A stretch of DNA of 12,275 nucleotides from an uncultured Oscillospiraceae bacterium (lineage in GTDB: Bacteria > Bacillota > Clostridia > Oscillospirales > Oscillospiraceae), in the NCBI GenBank assembly GCA_934615645.1, contig CAKTTR010000054.1, positions 1 to 12,275 of the forward strand. The letters are read 5' to 3'. The notes beneath the pieces are model-generated. The model was not told where the DNA came from. It ran no database searches and saw nothing but the letters and a program-made list of their open reading frames with translations. The position numbers and the translations under genes were made by a program. Shown one piece after another: positions 1 through 4,447 of the stretch (position 1 is the first letter of the stretch; each line of letters starts with the position of its first letter).

Positions 1-14
1 TGGAGTCTCACCCA
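1..14 (+). repeat. Truncated copy of the dispersed intergenic repeat
   Basis: The first 14 bases (TGGAGTCTCACCCA) are identical to the core of the two longer repeat copies at 3739-3817 and 4281-4359. Downstream of base 14 the sequence diverges, so only the left part of a copy is represented, and the rest of it would lie before the window. A 14-base exact match occurring in three intergenic places and in no gene is unlikely to be chance, but the truncation keeps confidence moderate. Confidence 0.55.
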
Positions 15-45
15 CTTGCCGCCGGAGAAATTGAGTTTGACTTTA

Positions 46-67
46 TTTGCGCCGTGCGCGGCGCAAA
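46..67. repeat. Short perfect hairpin (8-bp stem)
   Basis: TTTGCGCC at 46-53 pairs with GGCGCAAA at 60-67 across a 6-base loop. A competing outer pairing exists (GAGTTTG 33-39 with CAAACTC 64-70). A run of six T lies at 79-84, eleven bases after the stem, which is too far for a classical terminator. It looks like part of the repeat-rich intergenic DNA preceding the true terminator at 95-132. Confidence 0.35.
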
Positions 68-94
68 CTCTGCGAGGCTTTTTTGACACGCGTA

Positions 95-132
95 CGCCGC
101 CCGGCCTGGTTGCAGGTCGGGCGGCGGTTTTT
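95..132 (+). terminator. Rho-independent terminator of an upstream + strand gene
   Basis: A 14-bp stem (95-108 with 113-126, with one G-T wobble) closes on the 4-base loop GTTG and is followed directly by G and five T (128-132). This is a textbook intrinsic terminator on the + strand. The gene it ends is not in the window. It isolates murC, whose promoter lies about 57 bases further on. Confidence 0.85.
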
Positions 133-188
133 GCTGCATAGTTTCTGGGTCTGGCGCGCAGGATAACGGGTGCGGACGTATCTTTTCC

Positions 189-217
189 TTGTAATATACG
201 GCGGCATGTATTATAAT
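189..217 (+). promoter_or_regulatory. Housekeeping-type promoter of murC
   Basis: TTGTAA at 189-194 (4 of 6 to the -35 consensus) and a perfect TATAAT at 212-217 are separated by 17 bp. Transcription would start near 224, giving a leader of about 35 bases. The local AT-richness stands out from the surrounding GC-rich DNA. No operator-like repeat is visible next to it. Confidence 0.75.
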
Positions 218-258
218 AGGATAGTTAAAGAAGTCTTCATTTTTGGGGAGGCAATTTC

Positions 259-1629
259 ATGACTGCCACGAATAAACAAACGTTGGAGCAATATCTCACC
301 CCCGGGACCCGGGTGCATCTGATCGGCATCGGCGGCGTTTCCATGCGGCCGCTGGGGCTGGTGCTGCGGCATATGGGGCTCAAGATCACCGGCTCGGATA
401 TGAACGCGTCCGTCATGACGGACGATCTCATCGAAAGCGGCATCCCCGTTTTCATCGGCCACCGGGCGGAGAATATCCGCGGGGCCCAGTGCATTATCCG
501 CACGGCGGCGGTGCATAACGACAATCCGGAGGTCGCCGCGGCCCGGGCGGCGGGCATTCCCGTCTTTGAGCGGGCCCAGGCCTGGGGCATTATCATGCGG
601 GCCTACCGCAACGCCATCTGTCTTTCCGGCACCCACGGCAAGACAACGACGACCTCCATGGTCACGCATATCTTCATGCAGGCCCAGCGGGACCCGACCG
701 TCATGATCGGCGGCTATCTGCCGCTGCTGCACGCGGGGCACCGGGTCGGCAAGGGCGATACGATCATTATGGAGAGCTGCGAATATTGCAACTCGTTTTT
801 GAATTTTTACCCGACCATCGCGGTCATTTTGAACATTGAGGCGGATCATCTCGACTTTTTCAAGGACCTGCGGGATGTCCAGGCGTCGTTCCGGCGCTTT
901 GCGCAGCTCGTCCCGGCGGGGGGGCATGTCGTCGCCAACGGCGATGACGCCAACACCCGGCGGGCGCTGCATGGGCTCGACTATCTCACCTTCGGCCTTA
1001 TGCAGGACAACGACATTCACGGCGAGAACTACACGACGGACTGGCGGGATTTTGACGTCATCGCCAAGGGGAAATTCTATTGCCATGTGCATCTGAACGT
1101 CATGGGGCAGCACAACACGTACAACGCCCTGGCAGCGGCGGCCTGCGGATATCTGCTGGGCATCGACGGCGCGGACGTCGCAGCGGGCCTGGAGAGCTTC
1201 CGGGGCGCGGGGCGGCGCATGGAGCACAAGGGCGAATATCACGGCGCGGCCATCTATGACGACTACGCCCATCACCCCGGTGAGCTGCACGCGCTCATCC
1301 AGGCGCTGCAGACGATGGAGCACCGGCGGATCATCCTGGCCTTCCAGCCCCACACGTACACGCGGACGAAGGCGCTGTTTTCTGAGTTTGTCCGGGAGCT
1401 GCGGCAGGTGGACCATGTCGTCCTGGCGGAGATTTATGCCGCCCGGGAGCGGAACACCATCGGCATCTCCTCCCGGGACCTGGCTAAGGAGATTCCCGGC
1501 GCGGTCGCCTTTGACACGCTGCCGGAGGTCGCCGCGTATCTCCGCGAGATCGCCCAGCCGGGGGATATTATCGTCACCGTCGGCGCGGGGGATATTTATA
1601 AGGCGGGGGAAATGTTGCTCCAGGATTGA
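259..1629 (+). CDS. murC: UDP-N-acetylmuramate--L-alanine ligase
   Basis: MurC adds L-alanine to UDP-N-acetylmuramic acid using ATP, the first amino-acid step of the peptidoglycan stem peptide, in the cytoplasm. The 456-residue length is normal. Domain 1 begins with the nucleotide-sugar-binding glycine loop (GIGGVSM, 23-29). Domain 2 has the ATP P-loop GTHGKTTTT (124-132), the ESCEYCNSFLNF segment (172-183) and the DHLD metal/ATP region (196-199). Domain 3 has DDYAHHP (334-340), FQPHTYTR (362-369) and GAGDI (442-446). The ESCEY form, in place of the proteobacterial EADESD, is what I associate with Clostridia MurC. The start is fixed by GGGGAGG at 245-251, 7 bases before ATG. The gene is monocistronic: promoter at 189-217, structured DNA and a new promoter downstream. 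One oddity is that the glycine loop reads GIGGVSMRPL where many MurC proteins have GIGGxGMSxLA. Confidence 0.97.
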   Translation: MTATNKQTLEQYLTPGTRVHLIGIGGVSMRPLGLVLRHMGLKITGSDMNASVMTDDLIESGIPVFIGHRAENIRGAQCIIRTAAVHNDNPEVAAARAAGIPVFERAQAWGIIMRAYRNAICLSGTHGKTTTTSMVTHIFMQAQRDPTVMIGGYLPLLHAGHRVGKGDTIIMESCEYCNSFLNFYPTIAVILNIEADHLDFFKDLRDVQASFRRFAQLVPAGGHVVANGDDANTRRALHGLDYLTFGLMQDNDIHGENYTTDWRDFDVIAKGKFYCHVHLNVMGQHNTYNALAAAACGYLLGIDGADVAAGLESFRGAGRRMEHKGEYHGAAIYDDYAHHPGELHALIQALQTMEHRRIILAFQPHTYTRTKALFSEFVRELRQVDHVVLAEIYAARERNTIGISSRDLAKEIPGAVAFDTLPEVAAYLREIAQPGDIIVTVGAGDIYKAGEMLLQD

Positions 1630-1635
1630 GAAGCT

Positions 1636-1721
1636 CTACGTTGCTACGTAGGCGCCAAAAGGTGCAGAGTCCTTGGCTGGTGCGGCGCAACAGGTGCAGT
1701 GCAGTCCTTCGGTGCTCTGCA
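1636..1721 (+). other. Hairpin-rich 3' flank of murC
   Basis: Three nested or adjacent foldings are visible after the murC stop: CTACGT/ACGTAG (1636-1641 with 1646-1651), GCGCC/GGTGC (1652-1656 with 1661-1665, one wobble), and a wide closing stem TGCAGAG (1663-1669) with CTCTGCA (1715-1721), which is followed by TTTTG. The last could act as a weak terminator of murC, but its loop is about 45 bases and the T tract is short. No classical terminator is present in this gap. Confidence 0.35.
1671..1699 (+). repeat. Dispersed repeat module (CCTTGGCTGGTGCGGC type)
   Basis: These 29 bases match 3812-3840 at 25 of 29 positions; the first 16 (CCTTGGCTGGTGCGGC) are identical. A shorter relative (CCTTGGCCGGTGCG, 13 of 14) forms the loop and right arm of the terminator at 3501-3537. 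In the second copy the module directly follows the three-hairpin repeat, so it appears to be a separable part of the same repeat family. Confidence 0.6.
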
Positions 1722-1734
1722 TTTTGTGACGAAA

Positions 1735-1767
1735 TTTTAAGAATTCCGTAAGGCTTTTTAAGAATTC
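1735..1767 (+). repeat. Two 12-bp direct repeats upstream of a promoter
   Basis: TTTTAAGAATTC occurs exactly at 1735-1746 and again at 1756-1767, a start-to-start distance of 21 bp (two helical turns). The second copy ends 5 bases before the -35 hexamer at 1773. Position, spacing and AT content fit a tandem binding site for an activator on one face of the helix, or a UP-like element. No regulator gene in the window points to its identity. Confidence 0.6.
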
Positions 1768-1772
1768 TCGCC

Positions 1773-1801
1773 TTGCCGGGCGGGGCGGATGCTGGTATAA
1801 T
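1773..1801 (+). promoter_or_regulatory. Promoter of the membrane-protein/DUF4015 operon
   Basis: TTGCCG (1773-1778, 4 of 6 to consensus) and a perfect TATAAT (1796-1801) are 17 bp apart. A transcript would start near 1808, about 50 bases before the ATG at 1857. Its location rules out an in-frame translation start at 1773, because that codon would lie upstream of the transcription start. Confidence 0.7.
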
Positions 1802-1856
1802 AAGACCCGATCCTGATGCCCTGCGCGACGTGCGACGGGGCGGAAATGAGCGTTAC

Positions 1857-2312
1857 ATGGAATTTACGGAAGTTTTGAAAATATTTTTGACGGCGATGCT
1901 GCCTGTCGTGGAGCTGCGGGGGGCGCTGCCGCTGGCGATCGCGAAGGGGATGCAGCCGGTGGCGGCGCTGGCGCTTTGCACCGCCGGGAATCTGCTGCCG
2001 GTGCCGTTTATCATTCTCTTTGCCCGGCGGCTGCTGGGCTGGATGCGGCGGTTTGCCTGGCTGCAGCGGTTCTCAAACTGGCTGGAGCGCAAGGCGCAGC
2101 GCAACAGCGCGCGGCTGGCCCGGGGCGAATTTCTGGGGCTGATGATCCTGGTGGCCATTCCGCTGCCGGGGACGGGGGCCTGGACGGGGGCGCTGGTGGC
2201 CTCCCTGCTGGGGATGCGGCTGCGCAGCAGCTTGCCGGCCATTTTTCTGGGCGTCGTCATCGCCGGGTGCATTATGCTGGCGCTGTCACTGGGCGTGAGC
2301 GCCGTGATTTAG
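1857..2312 (+). CDS. COG2426 / Sm_multidrug_ex-family membrane protein
   Basis: A 151-residue polytopic inner-membrane protein of the family often named 'small multi-drug export protein' (COG2426). That name has weak experimental support and the physiological role is not known to me. Family signatures seen are VVELRGALPLAIAKGM (17-32), GNLLPVPF (44-51) and AIPLPGTGAWTGAL (100-113). Hydrophobic segments lie at roughly 8-28, 34-57, 93-118 and 124-149, with a basic cytoplasm-like loop between (RRLLGWMRR, KAQRNSARLAR). I chose ATG 1857 because the frame is open further back, to 1773, but that part lies over the promoter. The ribosome site is weak (GGGGCGG at 1837-1843, 13 bases away). It is first in an operon with the DUF4015-like gene 36 bp downstream. 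Direct repeats before the promoter suggest regulated expression. Confidence 0.85.
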   Translation: MEFTEVLKIFLTAMLPVVELRGALPLAIAKGMQPVAALALCTAGNLLPVPFIILFARRLLGWMRRFAWLQRFSNWLERKAQRNSARLARGEFLGLMILVAIPLPGTGAWTGALVASLLGMRLRSSLPAIFLGVVIAGCIMLALSLGVSAVI

Positions 2313-2348
2313 CCGGGCCTGGGGCGCGGCGGAAAGGAGCGAAGCGGT

Positions 2349-3488
2349 TTGCCGAAGCTTTCCTATCGCAATAAAGTACGCTTGAAGCAGACCGCGAAGG
2401 CGGTCGGCGTCATTTTGCTCGTCCTGCTCCTGCTGGGGGGGCTGTATCTTGTCTACATGCAGCGCTTCGTCGTCTACCATCGCGACGGGGTGACGTTTGA
2501 TTTTTCGAAAACAACGGAAGAAATTCCCCTGGCGGACGCCGACGGCAGCGACGCCCCGGCGCGGCAGGAGGTCGAGATCCATTACATCGACGACGGCTCC
2601 GCCACCGGGACGGCGCAGCGGATCACGGGCTATTACGTCACGGGGCAGATGCTGCGCAGCGACTTAGAAGGCGTCCAGGCGGCGCTGGAGGCGCTGCAGG
2701 AGCCTTGCAGCGTGATGCTGGACCTGCGGGGCACCAGCGGGAAATTCTATTACTCGACGAAGATCTCCGGCGCGGAGACTTCGGACCTGGACAGCGCGGC
2801 GGTGGACGCCCTGATCTCCGACCTCAAGGGGCGGGGCTTCTCCCTCATCGCCCGCATCCCGGCCTTTGCCGACACGGCCTTTGCCCTGGCGCATATGGAC
2901 TGCGCCCTGCAGCTTTCCAGCGGCGCCCTCTGGGCCGACAGTGACAGCGTCTACTGGCTCGACCCGGCCAGCGCCACGGTGCAGGATTATCTGCAGCAGG
3001 TCTGCAAGGAGCTCTCGAGTCTGGGCTTTACGGAGGTCGTCTTTGACGACTTCTACTTCCCTACCAGCGGCAATATCGCCTACGAATCCAGCCAGACGAA
3101 GGCGGAGATCATCCAGGACGCGGCCACGGCGCTGAAAAATGCCTTCGCCGCCAGCAATCTGCGTATCTCCTTCTGCGTCCAGGACGCGGCGGCGGCGCTG
3201 ACCGGCGTCACCGGGCGGCTGTACTTCGCCGGCATCCAGGGCGAGGACCTGGAGACCATCGCCGCCGCAGCGGCAGGCAGCGTGACGGAACCCGCCGCCC
3301 AGCTCGTCTTCTTGACGACCTCCCGCGATACGCGGTTTGACAGCTACAGCGTCCTCCGCCCGCTGCTGGAGGAAGAGACCCCGCCGGACGCGACGAGTTT
3401 GCCCAGTGAGACTGGCAGCGACGCGTCGGGGGACGGGGCGTCCCCGGATGGGGCGACCGAACCGGATACGACGGGCGGGACGGAATAG
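2349..3488 (+). CDS. Membrane-anchored DUF4015-like putative glycosidase
   Basis: A 379-residue protein. It starts with a basic N-terminus and one membrane helix (about 19-38), so it is probably anchored with its body outside the cell. Residues about 92-340 resemble the DUF4015 putative glycosyl hydrolase (TIM-barrel-like) domain: ITGYYVTG (92-99), VMLDLRGTSG (122-131), LIARIPAFAD (166-175), YWLDPASATVQDYLQQV (202-218) and EVVFDDFYFP (229-238), the last being the likely active-site strand with two acidic residues. Residues about 341-379 form a low-complexity Ser/Thr/Pro/Gly/Asp/Glu tail. The substrate is unknown; a cell-envelope polysaccharide is a guess. The start is TTG at 2349, chosen because GGAAAGGAG (2331-2339) lies 9 bases upstream and no ATG is near. 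It is second in the operon and a terminator follows 12 bases after the stop. Confidence 0.75.
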   Translation: MPKLSYRNKVRLKQTAKAVGVILLVLLLLGGLYLVYMQRFVVYHRDGVTFDFSKTTEEIPLADADGSDAPARQEVEIHYIDDGSATGTAQRITGYYVTGQMLRSDLEGVQAALEALQEPCSVMLDLRGTSGKFYYSTKISGAETSDLDSAAVDALISDLKGRGFSLIARIPAFADTAFALAHMDCALQLSSGALWADSDSVYWLDPASATVQDYLQQVCKELSSLGFTEVVFDDFYFPTSGNIAYESSQTKAEIIQDAATALKNAFAASNLRISFCVQDAAAALTGVTGRLYFAGIQGEDLETIAAAAAGSVTEPAAQLVFLTTSRDTRFDSYSVLRPLLEEETPPDATSLPSETGSDASGDGASPDGATEPDTTGGTE

Positions 3489-3500
3489 AATCGTTTGCAT

Positions 3501-3537
3501 AAAAGCACGCATCGTCCTTGGCCGGTGCGTGCTTTTT
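3501..3537 (+). terminator. Rho-independent terminator after the DUF4015-like gene
   Basis: AAAAGCACGCA (3501-3511) pairs perfectly with TGCGTGCTTTT (3526-3536), with one more T following. The stem is 11 bp, closing a 14-base loop. The A tract on the left makes it potentially active in both directions, but only the + strand gene ends here. The loop and right arm contain a short relative of the dispersed module seen at 1671 and 3812. Confidence 0.85.
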
Positions 3538-3636
3538 GGGCTGGGAGTAGGCTGGTGGCGTAGGCGCGCCGCACCGAGTACAGTGCATTCTTTTTTTGGG
3601 GGCGGAGAAACCCCTCTGCTCTGCATGGGTTCGACT

Positions 3637-3698
3637 ACGCTGTATAAGCTCGAGGAGCAAAATCAGCACGCTGTGTAAGCTCGAGGCGCAAAATCAGA
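3637..3698 (+). repeat. Tandem duplication of a 31-bp unit
   Basis: Bases 3637-3667 and 3668-3698 are adjacent copies differing at only 3 of 31 positions (offsets 8, 20 and 31). Each contains TAAGCTCGAGG followed by GCAAAATCAG. The start of the unit (ACGCTGTAT) recurs at 4260-4268 before the second three-hairpin element, tying it to the same repeat family. Confidence 0.8.
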
Positions 3699-3736
3699 GA
3701 TTTTGACTCTCGCTTAAGATTTTGACTCTCGCTTAT
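3699..3736 (+). repeat. Tandem duplication of a 19-bp unit
   Basis: GATTTTGACTCTCGCTTAA at 3699-3717 is followed immediately by a copy at 3718-3736 with a single last-base change. The first copy also pairs with the end of the preceding 31-bp unit (AAAATC at 3690-3695 with GATTTT at 3699-3704), forming a small hairpin at the junction. The unit abuts the three-hairpin repeat at 3739. Confidence 0.8.
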
Positions 3737-3738
3737 TA

Positions 3739-3817
3739 GCCAAACGCTGCACGTTTGGAGTCTCACCCAAGTCAGCGCGTTCCGCGCTGCCAGCTCCCCT
3801 TTCAGGGGAGCCCTTGG
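3739..3817 (+). repeat. Three-hairpin dispersed repeat, copy A
   Basis: A 79-bp element with three successive stem-loops: CCAAACG/CGTTTGG (3740-3746 with 3752-3758), CAGCGCG/CGCGCTG (3773-3779 with 3783-3789) and GCTCCCCT/AGGGGAGC (3793-3800 with 3804-3811). The linker GAGTCTCACCCAAGTC separates the first two. It matches copy B at 34 of the first 35 bases, while the arms of hairpins 2 and 3 differ but still pair. The module at 3812-3840 overlaps its right end and continues beyond it. Hairpins of the CAGCTCCC...GGGAGCC type are frequent between genes in Ruminococcaceae-like genomes; I know no agreed name or function. Confidence 0.8.
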
Positions 3818-3840
3818 CTGGTGCGGCACAGCAAGTGCAT
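3812..3840 (+). repeat. Dispersed repeat module, second copy
   Basis: CCTTGGCTGGTGCGGC followed by 13 less conserved bases matches the module at 1671-1699 at 25 of 29 positions. Here it is attached to the right side of three-hairpin copy A. In copy B a shortened relative (CCTTTGGTGCGG) occupies the same place. Confidence 0.6.
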
Positions 3841-4048
3841 ACGCGCAGCGGGGCTGCAACGGGACTTTGGTGGATGCTGGAGGCCGCCGATTACGGTGGC
3901 CCACAAGCCACCACCGCACTCCGTAAGCTACAGCGAAGCGACAAGCGGTTTGCTCACCAGCTTACAAGGCACGGATGCAGGGGCAAGTTTGCCTGGTAGC
4001 TGGGACAGTGTGCGGCTGTAGTACCGATGTGGTATGCAGGGGTGGGTT

Positions 4049-4078
4049 CTTAGGGCGGGGGGCTGCCCCCGCCCTAAG
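4049..4078. repeat. Very stable GC-rich hairpin (13-bp perfect stem)
   Basis: CTTAGGGCGGGGG (4049-4061) pairs perfectly with CCCCCGCCCTAAG (4066-4078) around a 4-base GCTG loop. There is no T tract on either side, so it is not a simple intrinsic terminator. It sits 15 bases before a second strong hairpin. Confidence 0.75.
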
Positions 4079-4092
4079 CGGCGTCTTTCTTC

Positions 4093-4128
4093 CCCGATTC
4101 TTTCTTCGCTGGTGAAGAAAGAATCGGG
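4093..4128. repeat. Perfect 15-bp stem hairpin (purine/pyrimidine arms)
   Basis: CCCGATTCTTTCTTC (4093-4107) pairs perfectly with GAAGAAAGAATCGGG (4114-4128), leaving a 6-base loop. One arm is almost all pyrimidine and the other almost all purine. TCTTTCTTCCCC just upstream (4084-4095) is a partial direct repeat of the pyrimidine arm. There is no adjacent T run; the role is unknown. Confidence 0.75.
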
Positions 4129-4175
4129 CCCCCGGAGGGCGCTAACTGGTTTGTCTAGTAGATATTGGCTTGTTG

Positions 4176-4234
4176 AAATTTGCAAGTTTTGTTTTTTTAA
4201 AGCCTGGAGTAGTCGAGTACTGCTTTGCAAATTT
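4176..4234. repeat. AT-rich 10-bp inverted repeat
   Basis: AAATTTGCAA (4176-4185) and TTGCAAATTT (4225-4234) are exact inverted copies 39 bases apart, enclosing a run of seven T (4192-4198). AT-rich sequence is unusual in this window. It could be a protein-binding site or the edge of a small decayed element, but no open frame or target duplication supports the latter. Confidence 0.45.
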
Positions 4235-4280
4235 ACTTTTGCGGTGCATCAATCCCTCTACGCTGTATGGGTTCGACTTA

Positions 4281-4359
4281 GCCAAACGCTGCGCGTTTGG
4301 AGTCTCACCCAAGTCGCGGCGTTGCCGCGCCAGCTCCCTTTACACAAGGGAGCCTTTGG
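4281..4359 (+). repeat. Three-hairpin dispersed repeat, copy B
   Basis: Same 79-bp length and layout as copy A: CCAAACGC/GCGTTTGG (4282-4289 with 4293-4300), GCGGC/GCCGC (4316-4320 with 4324-4328) and GCTCCCTT/AAGGGAGC (4333-4340 with 4346-4353). A C-G pair in the third hairpin of copy A is replaced here by T-A, keeping the pairing. It is preceded by TATGGGTTCGACTTA (4266-4280), a relative of GCATGGGTTCGACTA at 3623-3637 before copy A's tandem units. Confidence 0.8.
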
Positions 4360-4388
4360 TGCGGTGCAGCCTTGAGGGGCCGGGGCGC

Positions 4389-4428
4389 AAAGACGCCGTG
4401 CAGCGGAAGGGGCTGCACGGCGTCTTTT
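4389..4428 (-). terminator. Bidirectional terminator closing the leuS operon
   Basis: AAAGACGCCGTGCAGC (4389-4404) pairs perfectly over 16 bp with GCTGCACGGCGTCTTT (4412-4427) around a 7-base loop, with T at 4428. Read on the - strand the stem ends in TTT, 20 bases after the leuS stop; read on the + strand it ends in TTTT. It is the natural end of the long - strand operon and would also stop read-through from the left. Confidence 0.85.
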
Positions 4429-4447
4429 GTCAGATGGGTTTTGGAAA

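Larger units (their letters stand above)
3538..4388. other. Gene-free repeat mosaic between convergent operons
   Basis: About 850 bases with no open frame that resembles a protein. Frames of 60-113 codons exist on both strands, but they run straight across the palindromes and tandem units described separately and have no convincing ribosome sites. The stretch is built from tandem short repeats (3637-3736), two three-hairpin elements (3739-3817 and 4281-4359), two strong isolated hairpins (4049-4078 and 4093-4128), and an AT-rich inverted repeat (4176-4234). Bases 3841-4048 contain further partial pairings (GGTGGC 3895-3900 with GCCACC 3907-3912; GTAAGCT 3923-3929 with AGCTTAC 3959-3965). No tRNA, riboswitch or T-box signature was recognised. 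Confidence 0.7.

Noticed and set aside
211..1416. A 401-codon - strand frame opposite murC
   Set aside because: It is entirely within murC plus its promoter, with no family resemblance; it is an antisense shadow.
1773..1856. Upstream in-frame extension of the COG2426 gene to 1773
   Set aside because: The extension lies on the promoter hexamers and would add 28 polar residues not typical of the family before the hydrophobic start.
1846..1878. A 10-codon upstream ORF (MSVTWNLRKF) overlapping the COG2426 start
   Set aside because: The GGGGCGG sequence is only two bases from its ATG, too close for initiation, and no attenuation structure accompanies it.
3588..3597. T run after a weak GCAC/GTGC hairpin as a second terminator
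   Set aside because: The stem is only 4 bp and the perfect terminator at 3501-3537 already serves the preceding operon.
3755..4230. Short frames of 60-113 codons on both strands in the repeat-rich gap
   Set aside because: They run across palindromes and tandem repeats, lack ribosome sites, and show no protein-like pattern.
4266..4280. GGGTTCGACT motif (also at 3627) resembling a tRNA T-arm
   Set aside because: No acceptor, D or anticodon stems can be built around either occurrence; it is a piece of the dispersed repeat.
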